DNA of 64,000 nucleotides, taken from the NCBI RefSeq assembly GCF_001411555.2, contig NC_049905.1, positions 19,024,097 through 19,088,096 on the forward strand, written 5' to 3'. The DNA comes from Juglans regia (taxonomy: Eukaryota; Streptophyta; Magnoliopsida; Fagales; Juglandaceae). Position 1 is the stretch's first letter. Each line of letters starts with the position of its first letter. The notes under the pieces are model-generated. The model had not been told where the DNA came from and ran no database searches. It saw only the letters and a program-made list of their open reading frames with translations. Of the stretch, positions 11,731-22,704 are shown piece after piece. Position numbers and translations under genes: made by a program.

Positions 11731-13518
11731 ATTAAGTTGGATCAAAAAAGCACTTTCGAAATAGCCCGTGCATTATTAAAAACTTAGAAATATATCATTT
11801 TATATTGATAACTTATGGTTATTGATGCAGGCCAATGTCACCATAACAGTAAATAAAAAGGACATCATAAAAAGGAAAGGAAAACATTCATGCACAAAAT
11901 CTTTGATAAAAAGCACTTGCTTGAAGGGAGTTGTGATGAGAATAAGAAAGAGAAACAATAATAAAATATAAATTTGATCTATGTAAAGTAACCATCAAGT
12001 TTAGAGTTTTTTTAAAAACTACTGTAGCTAAAGTCCAATTTTTTTTGACTTTAACAAATCCATAGCAATCAATTTTTGGTGTCTAATAATTAAATATATG
12101 ATGAATTTAGCTTTTAAATGATCAATTAGGATGCACTCGTCCAATATTTATGCAAATTTACTTAAGTACGTTAATTAGCATATCCAAACCTTTAGTAGAT
12201 GAGTTATAATTGTGGGCCCCAAATGGATTTTCTTTCAACATAAATGGACAACATTCCACCAACCACCTATTAATATAATATTTAATGGAGGGAAACAGTT
12301 TGGCAAATGAGCGGGACGTGAAAAGATAAAGGGGGATATATTGAACTCAGACCTTATTTTACAATGCCATGTACCCACAAAAGGCCTTCGGAGCTCAGTA
12401 GAGAGAAATAAGTTCTACAAACATGCAGTGAACACGATTTTTGGTATTGAAGTGAATAAAATTGTTGAAGAAATATTATGTTTTATAGCGGAAGAATAAA
12501 ACCGTTGGAGAAATATATCCGTTAAAAAATATATCTGTTAGAAGAATGTGACTGTTAAAAAGATATGACTATTGGAAAAATATATCTGTTGGAAGAATAT
12601 GATCGTTGTAAAACAAAACCGTTAGAAAATTATATACATTGGAATAATATGAACGTTAAAAAATTAATGTGTACTTTTTAATAATGAATAAATATTATAA
12701 TTACCATTAGAATTAAAATAAATGAAAATGTCAAAATTAATATTTTAATAGAATAATTACAGATTTAGAGAGTTTGTTATTTAGTATTGTTGAAAAGTGG
12801 CTAGTTAAATTAGAAAAAGTGAATTTTTTAGTCAAATTTTAGTTAAAGAATGGCTAGGCCATTACTAATGCTCTAATGCTAGTGTAAGACTGTAATATCT
12901 TTAAGGTAAGTACTTGGAGGGGAAAAAAAGACTTTTGAGTTCAAATCCACAAATTGCAATCTTATGATCTGTTTGAGAATATAATTATTTTTATACATTG
13001 TCAGACTACTTCACTATTATTTATTATTATTTATAAATTATTTACTATTATTTTATATTTATAAATTATTTATAAATCATCTGAAATGTTTTTAATATCC
13101 AAACGAAACAAAACCGTGCCAAAAAATGAACATAAGAGAACGGGCGGCAATCACTTGTCAAAACTAACGTGCATATATAGCGATCGAGACCGCGGTTGTC
13201 ATTCTCCGCGTACGTACGCGGGATTCACAATCTACAAACTTGAAGGTAATTTTTGTAGTCCAAATCCTAATATAATGCTATTATATTATTATCCAATCAA
13301 ACTTTTTCTTCGAAGACAGAGCCCCCCCACTAAGTTACTGTTACTAACTTCAAGCACCATCTAGGCTTCTAGTTCTAGTTGTCTACGACTACACTCTTTG
13401 TTTATCCCGCCCCCAACACTAACGTTAAAGAACAGACGGTAATTACACTTTTTCATAGTTGTTGTATAAATACATGAGCGTACGTCTTTCCATTTCTGCT
13501 ACGTTAAGATAGCACAAG
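11731..13518. other. Gene-poor spacer with degenerate short repeats
   Basis: No gene was identified. From about 12480 to 12660, imperfect units built on AACCGTTGGA, GAAGAATATG and AAATATATC alternate every 18-35 bp. A stretch near 12970-13100 looks like the common CATCTGAAATG / TATTTATAAATTAT MITE family. The final 100 bp probably hold the promoter and 5' UTR of the membrane-protein gene at 13519. Confidence 0.4.
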
Positions 13519-13831
13519 ATGCACTTTTCCGTGGACTTGAGATATGTCTTCGTGCCACCCATCGGCCTCGTCCTTAGGTTTCTATTATCACAGGACAGCT
13601 CTTGGCCTCAAAATGGCAACTCCAAACTTGAATCCCTTGGCCTTCCCATGTTTCTCCTGACATTAGTGATCGTTGTCAGTGTCATCCTTCTGTGTCTTGT
13701 GATCTCAATGAAGTTTGATCTCACAGTGGAGAGGTTCAGGTTGCAGACAGGAGATGTGTCAGGTCCGTTGACTATTTTACTGCTGGCCACACTCATTTTG
13801 CCACTCTCACTCTACTGGTTTGTAAGGGTGT

Positions 13832-13985
13832 GCATCCGGACCGAATTTTTTTCCGGTCCGATCCGGAACCCGGAAACCCGGGTGCATCCGGGCGGTTATC
13901 CGCCCGGATTACACCCGGGCGGTTAATAAAGTTTCGGATCCGGTTTCGAATCCGGTTATGTGATCCGGTTACGGATAACCGGGTC
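13832..13985. repeat. Left subterminal ATCCGG repeat array of the hAT
   Basis: Multiple copies of ATCCGG, CCGGAT, CCCGG and GGATAACCG occur in both orientations within 155 bp of the left terminus. Such arrays are transposase-binding regions in hAT elements such as Ac; this role is inferred here. Confidence 0.75.
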
Positions 13986-16554
13986 CTTTAAACGAAAAAT
14001 CCGCCCCATTTCAGTTTCTTCTTCACGGCGTTCTCGCATCGATTAGGGTTTGCACTTACCCATCCTTAGCAACTTTCTCGTCTCGACGTTTCTCGAATCC
14101 GCCTTCTCTCTCGGTCTCGAAGTCCTTTGCAAACTTGCAGCTCTCTCGTCTTCTCGAATCCCTTCTGGCCTTCTCTCTCAAGGCTCTATTCTCTCTCAAG
14201 TTTTTCAACCTCACCGAAACACGGAAATAGAAACTTCGAAGCTCTTAAGGTATTTTCCTTTGCTCTGTAAGCTTATTTCGATATCTTATTAGTGAATTTT
14301 TTTTATTCTTTGTTTTGGGTTATCTTTGTTCTTCTGCCTCTCATTTTCATTCTTATTGCTAGATTAAGCAAGGAATTAAGCATGCTGCATGCCATTTTCA
14401 TGCTGCATTATGCCATTTTCATGCTGGGTTATCTTTGTTTATCTTGTTGCATGCTTGGGATCGATAAAGATGGAAGAACCCTTTAGTACTCCTTCACTTA
14501 GCAGCTTTCATCACTACTTTAATATTCCTTTATATTTTTCATAAAAAAAATAAAAAAAATGAACAAGTAGTACTGTGATTGAAAATTATCAACATTTTTT
14601 GTCTTTTTATTTGCTCTCAAGGTGGTGGGGAAAGAAGTAAAAGCTACTTTTAGTTTCTGTTAGGGTTTTCAAAGGGTCAAAGAGTATTCAACAAATTTGT
14701 AGAACAAAACAAAGAAATGGGAAGATCATTTTCAAAAGAAAATGACCCATTTTCATGATCTCCATTATACTTTTGCCATTGATGCACCTTTGAAATGCTT
14801 TTGCTATATATTAAGTATTTGTATAGCCCACTAAAAACAATCATTACCATGTTTTGATCCATATTAGCAAGCTTAGGTCACTCAACATGTGTTACCACCA
14901 AGTGGGAAAATTGCTTGATCCATACTACTTAATTTCAGCTTTAATTAACAATGCTAATCGATCGAGTTGGTGTGTGTGTATATATATATATATATAGATA
15001 TATATAAATAGTGGAAGTTAAACCTAGATCAACTCGGATAAGCTTTAATTAAAGCAGTTCCATCATGCACCAATATTCCTCAGAGTCTCTGTTATGTGAA
15101 GTATATCTTTAACACTCCCAAGTGGAATCAATTTGTAGATTGTTGATGCATTTTTTTTTTTTTTGTTGTTGTCAAGGTTGGATGTATGGTTGCATGATTT
15201 ATAGTGGTGCTAGGTGGATTGTTGTTTAGTTCAGTGTGTTTATTTAGAGCTTGAAATTTTCATTGCCTCGTTATGCTTTCTTTTACCGTGGTAAATAGAG
15301 GACGAGAGGTTGGGGAAGATAAAGTTGAGGTCCCTGTTGCCTGAAAGTAAAGTCTCCTTTGCTTCTACCTCTTGCATTTCCTTGAATCCAAGTCTCTCTC
15401 CTTGCTCTATCTCCCAACCCTTTCTAGCTACTTTTCCTCTTATTTATATCTTGTCCTTTTCAGCTTGCAGCCTCCAATCATTGACATAAATTGTAGGTTC
15501 GCGAGGTCTACTGACCATTCTTAAAAAAATTAATTTATTATGTACATCTCATATTTAATATTTTTTTTAAAAATTTGCGCGACGCTGGCGCATACTGCCA
15601 ATGTTGTTTCCTTTGTTTTTAACATTCCCATTACCAAAAATATTAAAATAAGAAACGATCAAGCGGTATAAGAGTTCCATCGAGATTCAAGTAGTGCGCA
15701 ATAATGCAGAGTCAATAGAGTTGGTCCAATGATACATACAATCAAGTGGCATTCCACGATCTAAGATTTTGCCTCCCCATTCAATGGTGCATTGGATTCT
15801 GTCCCGAAAGTCAATAGAAATGGGCTGATTTATTTTATGTTGCTTGTTTCGTCTAAGATATAGCTAACCTTATCAGAAAAATGGTGCTCTCTTTCCTCTC
15901 ATATATAATCTGCACCATATACTTTGCTTCGTAAAAGAATTTCAAGAGCTCTAGCAGCTAATTAAAGGAAAAATGGTGGTCACCAACATATAGCTGATCA
16001 AGTTTCGGCTTTGGTTGAATCTGACTACGACCGCTTTAATATTTTACGTAAAATGGTGGTTACTCGTGAGCTTTCCTTCTCCTTAGAAAAGAAAAAAGAA
16101 ACGAGGTAGATGCCCATGATGGAACTGCTTTAATTAAAAATCTGCACTTAATAGTATAACGTGTTGATGGCCAAAATTCTTGATATTCAAATCATGTACG
16201 ATAATCAGATTACTTGATTGTGAATCCAATATCAGATTACTATTTAACTTAACCAATCAGACTTTCCTTATTGAATAAACATCATACTTATTATGCTTAC
16301 TTTACATGTAATTCCTGGGAGACACCTCACTGTTCCACCTACAAAAATAGCTTACACCTCACTGTTCCATACCTTACATGGCTGGAATACGTATGTACAG
16401 CTAACTAACCTGTATATATACTGTCATTGTTGGTTTTGTCTGTTTTGTTACCTAAGAATGATCTAATTGGCCAAGCTTGTTTGATATTTGCTGTCATTGT
16501 TGGTTCTTATTATATTTGCTGAAGTATATACATTATTTTTTATGTTTAAAACAG

Positions 16555-18546
16555 ATGGAAGGTAGTTTTAATAGTAGTGTTGGTGGATCAGCGCCTATTT
16601 CATTGGACATGGAGGAAAACACTAGTCCTTTAGTGCCTTCCTCTATGAATACCCAAAACCCCACACAATCTCTCCCCCCAAAGTCAAAAAGAGCCAAGAA
16701 GGCTACGAACCAATCTCTTGTATGGGATCATTTTACAAGAGTTGAACCTATTGATCCCATTGCACCCAAAGCTCAATGCAATTATTGCTTTAAGATTTAT
16801 GGATGCCATTATAAAAATGGTACTTCATCAATGTCACACCATTTAAGATATTCTTGTCCGAACTCTCCCATTAGAGAGAATAAAAATCTTGGGAAGGATA
16901 AATCACCATCACACACTGGAGTTAGGATGGATGGTAAAGGATCTAGTCCTCAAGTGTTAGGACAATATGATCATGAAAAATTAAAGGCGATGATTTTCAA
17001 TTTGTTTATTCAGTGTGAATTGTCATTCAAGGTTATAGAGCATCCGGTATTTGTTAAACTTTTGGGTTATTTAGAACCTAGACACACTTTGCCATCCCGA
17101 ACCACCTTCCAAAAAGAGTGTATTAGTTTATACAAGGAGGAGAAGCAAAAGTTGAAGGCATTGTTGAGTAGTCAAAGAGTTTGTTTGACTACCGATATAT
17201 GGACATCGGTGCAAAACAAGAATTACATTTGTGTTACATGCCATTATATTGATCAAAGTTGGGTATTACACAAGAAAATTATAATGTTTTTCAAGATTTC
17301 TAATCATAGGAGTGAGACAATTGCTTGGATGTTAGAGTCTTGTTTGGCAGATTGGGAGATTAACCGCATTTGTACAATCACCATGGATAATGCCTCCTCC
17401 AATGATGTTGCTATTGATCATGTGAGGAGGAACATAAGAGATAATGAGTTCACAATTTTGGGAGGTGAGTTCATACATGTGCGATGTGCTGCACATATTT
17501 TAAACCTCATTGTATGTGATGGTTTAAAAATTATTCATGATGCTGTAAATAAGATTAGAGAAGCAATTAGATTTGTGAGGTCCTCACCGGCTAGGCTTGA
17601 TATGTTTAAAACGTGTGCAAACGAGCTGAATATTATGTGTGGAAAAATGGTGTGTCTAGATGTTCCTACTAGATGGAACTCAACATACATAATGCTTAGT
17701 ATTGCTGAAAAATACGAAAGAGCTTTCATACTAATGGGAGTGAAGGAGTCACAACTTTTGGCGCCTCCGTTTGAAGATTGGCAAATGGCTCGTATTTTTA
17801 TTAAGTTTCTAAAAGTTTTTTATGATGCCACTTTGAAAATCTCTGGCTCATTGTATGTGACCTCTAATATGTTGTTTCAACAAATTTGTACAATTGAGAA
17901 CACTTTGAACAACATGGGTCAGAGTGAGGATGATATGTTGATGAAGATGGCTTCTACTATGAAACTTAAGTTTGATAAATATTGGGGGAAAACAGATAGG
18001 ATGAACATGATTGTTTATGTAGCTTTTGTCCTTGACCCTCGATATAAGATTACAGCCTTGTCATATTGGTTAAAAAGGTGCAAAGGGGATGAATGCGGAG
18101 ATAGAATTGAGGCCAAAGTAAGATTGCTCATGAATCGTTTGATTGAGCAATACCATGAGTTTTATGAGCTAGGTAGTGGAAGATCAAATATGGCCCATAG
18201 AAGTTCATCAAGCATTATTGTTGATGACCTGGATTGTGAAGATTTTGATACAGCTATAGAGCAATATCTTGAGAAGCAAAACAGTTCAGTACTTAGCTCG
18301 GACATGGATAGGTATTTGTCAGATGTGATTGAACCAAAAATACTCGAGTTTGATATTTTGGATTGGTGGAAGAAGAACTCATTTAGATATTCCATCCTTG
18401 CGGAGATCGCACGTGATGTATTGGGCATCCCTATTTCCACCGTCGCATCCGAGTCCGCATTCAGTACCGGTGGACGTGTAATAGATCCATATCGAAGCTC
18501 ATTAGCTCCGGAGACTGTCCAAGCACTAATTTGCACGCAAAATTAG
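16555..18546 (+). CDS. hAT transposase (BED zinc finger, hATC dimerisation)
   Basis: The frame of 663 codons starts at ATG 16555, right after a TTTAAAACAG splice-acceptor-like site; the upstream extension has no ATG and is probably intron. Domains in order: a basic stretch KSKRAKKA; a BED zinc finger at about residues 53-105 (SLVWDHF, CNYC, SHHL); the RNase H-like catalytic body with LTTDIWTS (about residue 220), ITMDNASSND (about 280), HVRCAAHILNL (about 310) and VPTRWNSTYIML (about 375); a DUF4413-like block around DPRYKI; and the C-terminal hATC domain (EFDILDWWKKN, YSILAEIARDVLGIPISTVA, SESAFSTGGRVID). The family excises and reinserts hAT elements, acting in the nucleus as a dimer. The TAG after ICTQN replaces the usual Trp codon, so the last few residues may be lost; the core looks intact. 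Confidence 0.88.
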   Translation: MEGSFNSSVGGSAPISLDMEENTSPLVPSSMNTQNPTQSLPPKSKRAKKATNQSLVWDHFTRVEPIDPIAPKAQCNYCFKIYGCHYKNGTSSMSHHLRYSCPNSPIRENKNLGKDKSPSHTGVRMDGKGSSPQVLGQYDHEKLKAMIFNLFIQCELSFKVIEHPVFVKLLGYLEPRHTLPSRTTFQKECISLYKEEKQKLKALLSSQRVCLTTDIWTSVQNKNYICVTCHYIDQSWVLHKKIIMFFKISNHRSETIAWMLESCLADWEINRICTITMDNASSNDVAIDHVRRNIRDNEFTILGGEFIHVRCAAHILNLIVCDGLKIIHDAVNKIREAIRFVRSSPARLDMFKTCANELNIMCGKMVCLDVPTRWNSTYIMLSIAEKYERAFILMGVKESQLLAPPFEDWQMARIFIKFLKVFYDATLKISGSLYVTSNMLFQQICTIENTLNNMGQSEDDMLMKMASTMKLKFDKYWGKTDRMNMIVYVAFVLDPRYKITALSYWLKRCKGDECGDRIEAKVRLLMNRLIEQYHEFYELGSGRSNMAHRSSSSIIVDDLDCEDFDTAIEQYLEKQNSSVLSSDMDRYLSDVIEPKILEFDILDWWKKNSFRYSILAEIARDVLGIPISTVASESAFSTGGRVIDPYRSSLAPETVQALICTQN

Positions 18547-19142
18547 TTGACTTGTGAACCACTTAGTTCTTGGGAGGTCGAGGAGCATGTAGAACGCGTT
18601 GACATCGAAGGTAAACACTTTTATTTGTTGAGTTTGATTTTTTATTATTAATTTATCCATTTAACTTATACCTTTACATTTTTTTCTGCTTAAGGTAACC
18701 CTCTTCCTTCAACTTCAACAACTTAAGCATATTGACTCCCACCCTATGCATTGAAAACTCTCCTTATGCAGTAAGTTATCGGAACCATGCCATTTTTAAT
18801 TTAAATAGATCATGAGTTTCTTAGTTCTTTGTATTAATATTTGTGTCTTTTTTTCCAAAAGAAAGAAGTTAGGTATTACCCATTTTGCTTTGCTGCTGCC
18901 TACTCTTGCTTTGCTGACTATCATTTCTGAGTTGAGTAAACTTAGATGGGAACCAGGCTTGCAGAGTTGGGTTTGTTTCAAGACTTAAAAGCATTGGTTG
19001 GCAGGCTCTTTAAAAGTTGTTTCCTTATAAATTTCTAGGTGGTTTCTGTCATTTAAGAAAAGAACTTTCCTAATTTGTCATTTTATAAGAACTTGTTTTT
19101 TGGCATCATCCTGTTTTATTTTCTATGTTTTATTTTGTGCAG

Positions 19143-19217
19143 AATTATCGGCGTTAGAAAACTTGGAGAGGTTGAAATTAAGTAGCAATCGTCTCACTGA
19201 CGGCTTAACACCCAAAG
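19143..19217 (+). other. Captured LRR-like exon inside the hAT
   Basis: Between a TTTTGTGCAG acceptor and a G|GTAATT donor lies a 75-bp exon-like block reading LSALENLERLKLSSNRL, a leucine-rich repeat pattern. It does not belong to hAT proteins and resembles an exon of a plant LRR gene. The similarity is short, so the parental gene cannot be named. Confidence 0.5.
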
Positions 19218-19678
19218 GTAATTCCAAAACTTCACAAAAGGACAAGGGTGTGCTAGTACCATTAATGGTCAAGTTTAAACATTGATAGACGTTTTGTTTT
19301 TATTGTACTAATTCTGTGAAACAATTTAATTAATTAAAATCTTAGTGAAATAAGGAACCCAGTAGAACTAAAAGGATATTATTGTGTAAAAGGCCAATAT
19401 TAAGGCACCTTCTTCTTGTTTATACCTGTTTTAATTGCAGATAAAATGGGTAGAGTTCTTTCTTTTGAATCTTTATTATTTTTTGACTCATAAATTTCAT
19501 CTTATTGTCTTATTTGAATTGTTTTTCCATTTGATATAACAATTTTCTCTGGATGTGGTGAACGCTCTTTTGATCTCTAATATAGAAGATTAACTTGATT
19601 TTAAGAAAATTTTAATGCTTTTTGGTAATCTTGCTTTTGAGATTATGGGTAATAATATGTTGATTCATTTCATGACAG

Positions 19679-20202
19679 ACGTATATTGATTTTGAAATAT
19701 CTGAGGGTGAGTTCGAAAGGACCAGAGAGCTCTATGAGAGACTTCTAGACAGAACAAAGCACCTAAAGGTGTGGATAAGCTATGCAAAATTTGAGGCATC
19801 TGCTATGGAGGAGGATGCTGGGGACTTGGATTTGGCAGAAGATAGCATCCAAGAAAATCGCTATGAACAAAAGAAACAATGCATTCAGCATGCTAGAAGT
19901 AGGCAATTTCTCGCAAAATCCTATTGTTTAGTTTTCTCAATTATTACCAAATAAAACAAACATTAAAATTTTATTTTCTTTCATCCCCTTCCCCCAAATG
20001 AATCAGGGGTTTTTGAGAAGGCTATCAACTACTTAAGAACATCTGCACCTGAGCTAAAAGAAGAGAGAGCAATGCTGTTAGAGGAGTGGTTGACCATGGA
20101 GAGCAGTTTTGGTGAGCTTGGTGATGTTGGTTTAGTCCAGGCTAAGCTGCCAAAGAAGCTCAAAAAGAGGAGGCCTATTGTAGCCGAGGACGGTCCTGCT
20201 GG
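19679..20202 (+). pseudogene. Captured Crooked neck (CRNKL1/CLF1-like) exons inside the hAT
   Basis: Two exons with proper splice sites are seen. The first (19679-19898, after CATGACAG, before GTAGGC) reads [19 protein letters not shown], then [18 protein letters not shown]. The second (20007-20202, after AATCAG, before GTATGT) reads VFEKAINYLRTSAPELKEER, MLLEEWLTME, LPKKLKKRRPI. The phases join exactly (AGA A|GG). This is the HAT-repeat (half-a-TPR) C-terminal region of Crooked neck-like protein 1, a core protein of the spliceosomal NineTeen-related complex. Exons before and after are missing, but the retained intron shows capture from genomic DNA and not from mRNA. It may yield chimeric transcripts or small RNAs against the parental gene. 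Confidence 0.85.
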
Positions 20203-20371
20203 GTATGTATAACTAAATTTACTAGTCTTTTCTTTCTGTTTAGCCCCTGAAGTGGCTGGTTTCATTTAGTTATGCAGTTTTTAATTGTTTGTTGGTCTTT
20301 GTTGCTTATGAATCATGTACTCTTTATAAACGTGGATTAGCAGGGTGCCATCCTCAAGATGAGTATATTGA

Positions 20372-20542
20372 GAAGTTACGACACCCAAGTCTGTATATTC
20401 CCCGAATTTATCATCAATGTATTCAAGCTCTATCGATTCCACTGAGAATTCTTCTTCCATCCTAGCTACTGGTAGTAAGAGAAGGCTTGTATTCACAAAC
20501 AATGATCAAAATTGCCCACCAAAGAGAAGCCGCCGACCATAG
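20372..20542 (+). other. Unidentified Ser-rich, basic C-terminal exon in the hAT
   Basis: An open stretch ends at TAG 20540-20542. It reads a Ser/Pro-rich segment (TPKSVYSPNLSS) followed by SKRRLVF and the basic end PPKRSRRP, which resembles a nuclear-localisation signal. It does not look like hAT or Crooked neck sequence. It could be a third captured exon or a chance frame; I cannot name a parent. Confidence 0.35.
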
Positions 20543-20819
20543 ATTGTTATATCTTTGGCTTCCTTGGAGTGATCTCCTTTCTTATATTTGCTATGTCTCT
20601 CTTCTAAGTTAGGTTGTAGTTACTTGCTTTCAGCAATATTCTTCTCTTTTGTAACTATTCTTCAGCAATATTCTTCAACAATAATGTGAAGGTCAATGCA
20701 TGTTCACATGCCCAAGTAGCAGAAAAACTTAGTATTGATAACTAAGGTCTGTAATATGTATTTAAGGTCTAAATTAAGCATGGTATCAGAATTTGTTTTA
20801 AAAAAACCTGCTATAAATG

Positions 20820-20820
<1 letters not shown>

Positions 20821-20850
<30 letters not shown>
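20821..20850. repeat. Poly(A) tract near the right hAT end
   Basis: About 27 consecutive A residues precede the right subterminal array. It may mark an old retroposed insertion or simple slippage. Confidence 0.7.
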
Positions 20851-20851
20851 C

Positions 20852-21028
20852 CTGGATTAAATCCGGTTATTATCCAGATTTCCGGATTTAACCCGGATAT
20901 CCGGTTATACGGATTTAACCCGGATATCCGCTCGGATTAAATCTGGATTAATCCGGACGGATAACCGCTCGGTTTTTAAAATCCGGATCCGGATCCGGTT
21001 GTGGCCGGATATCCGGATCCGGATCTGG
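20852..21028. repeat. Right subterminal ATCCGG repeat array of the hAT
   Basis: At least a dozen ATCCGG / CCGGAT hexamers occur in both orientations just inside the right terminus, matching the left array in vocabulary. Confidence 0.75.
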
Positions 21029-21607
21029 ATGCACACCCCTACTGGTTTGTCTATTTGATGCTCTTGATCTTGTCTCCTTGTTCTGGGCTCATTTTTTATC
21101 AGCTCAAGAGCTTTGTATACTGTCTTTGTCACGCTTTCAGAACCACTCTCTTCTGCATTACTCGGCACCAAGAAGTTCAACCAGAACCACCTCTACCTCA
21201 AGTTGGCATTCAACTGATCAATGGAGCTGAAGGGATCAATAATGCTTAGGAAAGAACTCAAGTCAACGCGTACGTTGATGCTTTTAAAGTAGTTGTTTTA
21301 AAGAGTATTTGATCTACTTTTAAGACACTGTGGATCAGGATGTCCTTGCAAGGAATGCTTACAATTAAATAATCTAATCCTACCTTATCAAAATTATGGA
21401 GGTAAATACTAAATGTAATAAAATTGTGCACGTGGAGCATCTAACAATAAGGAACAGGTGTGAGCTTTCTTTGGTTAATGTTTTTTAGCAGCTTTGATTG
21501 AGGTTTACTGGGGTTTCAGTGGATTTTGATGCTTTATAAGTTTGGATCCTCTCTATTATACTTATGTATGGGTTCATTTGGGATAAAACAATTTTCTGTT
21601 TTTAGTT

Positions 21608-21835
21608 TAGGCCTCATTTGTTTTCGCAGATGATATGCAATGAGATGAAATGGTTTGAAATTAAAATTTAAAGTTGAATAAAATATTATTAGAATATATT
21701 TTTTAATATTATTTTTGTTTTAAGATTTGAAAAAGTTGATTTGTTTATTTTATTTATATAAAAATTTAAAAAAATTATAATAATTAGATGAGATAAAATG
21801 AGATAAGTTGATAAGAATTGTGAAAACAAACTAAA
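21608..21835. mobile_element. MITE in copy B only
   Basis: The AT-rich insert begins GGCCTCATTTGTTTTCGCAG and ends TTGTGAAAACAAACTAAA, with imperfect inverted ends. Copy A (about 590-615) lacks it although flanks match. Internal GAGATGAAATG / AGATGAGATAAAATGAG motifs link it to the window's commonest MITE family. Exact ends are uncertain by a few bases. Confidence 0.6.
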
Positions 21836-22132
21836 ATCGAGTTTTTCTTTTAAAAAAAAAAAACAGTACAACCAAACCATGTGTCCTGCAATGCAATATA
21901 CAATCTTAAAACTGTTTGATAAAAGATATTTTTGAGAATAATTTTTCAGATATTATCCTTACATATATTTGTGAAAGTGGTGAGACATGGAAAAATATTT
22001 GTAAAAAAAATTTAAAATACATATTTTAGGCATTTGAGGAAGGGATAGGATTCTTACACGTCTAGAAAGAGAAATTTCGGTGAGTTTTTTGAGCTTTGTG
22101 AAAGCGATTTTGATCTTCTTTTGTTTTTAAAT

Positions 22133-22540
22133 AATGTCAGATAACATTTTAAAATGTATAAATTTTGTACACTTTTTTTAAAAAAGTGGAGCTAACCAAA
22201 AACTTTTATTTTTTAATGTAAATAACAAATTTATCATTTTTATTAAAATAAATTTACACTCATGCCTAAGGGCAGGTTTGGGATGCAAAACAAAATATAA
22301 AATTTTCATCTCATTTCATATCATTATTACATTTTTTTTAAATCTCTATATAAAATATAATAAACAATTCAATTTTTTCAAATCTCAATACATATTTTTT
22401 AAATTTTAAAATAATAATAATATTAAAATATAATATTTTAAACTTTAAAATAAAATACAAAATTCTTATCTCACCCTCCAAACCTGCCCTAAATGTTAAA
22501 ACTGCATATATCAATTTTGTTCATTTCCATCGTAAAATGA
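22133..22540. mobile_element. Nested MITEs upstream of DGS1, copy B only
   Basis: Copy A has only a short stretch at the matching place (about 1485-1540). In copy B an insert of about 400 bp contains an inner element, about 22267-22490, with inverted ends AGGGCAGGTTTGG and CCAAACCTGCCCT. It lies within a second AT-rich insert whose ends I could not fix. Both are non-coding. Confidence 0.6.
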
Positions 22541-22608
22541 ACCTACTAATTAATTTATTTTCTAGTTTTCTAGAAAAAAATAATCTGATAGTTCTTTATA
22601 GATTTTTG

Positions 22609-22632
22609 GCACGCACGCACGCACGCAACGCA
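22609..22632. repeat. (GCAC)n microsatellite in the DGS1 upstream region
   Basis: Several GCAC tetramers lie about 75 bp before the start codon; copy A has a shorter run at about 1614-1628. Confidence 0.8.
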
Positions 22633-22704
22633 CCCATATATAGGATCATTGATTCGGTGCGTCTTCTCTGATCTTCCTTGCGCGCGGCGAAGTTACTAGA
22701 GCTC

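Larger units (their letters stand above)
13823..21041 (+). mobile_element. 7.2-kb hAT transposon carrying captured host exons
   Basis: Termini are TAAGGGTGTGCATCC and GGATGCACACCCCTA, a 15-bp inverted repeat with one mismatch. They are flanked by an exact 8-bp duplication CTGGTTTG (13815-13822 and 21042-21049). Dense ATCCGG/CCGGAT subterminal repeats lie at 13832-13985 and 20852-21028. Inside are a hAT transposase gene (16555-18546) and, downstream, an LRR-like exon (19143-19217), two Crooked neck exons (19679-20202) and an unidentified Ser-rich C-terminal exon (about 20372-20542). At 7219 bp it is larger than a typical plant hAT of this type (3-5 kb), which fits gain of foreign DNA. TIR integrity and a near-complete transposase suggest recent activity. 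Confidence 0.92.
13519..21249 (+). pseudogene. Small membrane-protein gene, copy B, split by a hAT transposon
   Basis: Coding sequence 13519-13822 continues at 21050-21249; between them lies a hAT element plus one copy of its 8-bp target duplication. Leaving out the element and one duplication restores a single frame of 167 codons ending NNA and TAG. Visible hydrophobic segments lie near residues 50-68 (LLTLVIVVSVILLCLVISM) and 84-112 (LTILLLATLILPLSLYWFV and onward), so two or three membrane passes are likely. Function is unknown to me. The C-terminal third is paralogous to 1-162. As it stands the frame runs 34 codons into the transposon and ends at 13926, losing the last membrane segment and tail. 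The host reading frame has no other lesion, suggesting a fairly recent disruption. Confidence 0.75.

Noticed and set aside
16477..16554. Upstream extension of the hAT transposase frame
   Set aside because: It opens without an ATG, is hydrophobic and low in similarity, and ends in a pyrimidine-A-AG acceptor directly before the ATG at 16555; it is more likely intron.
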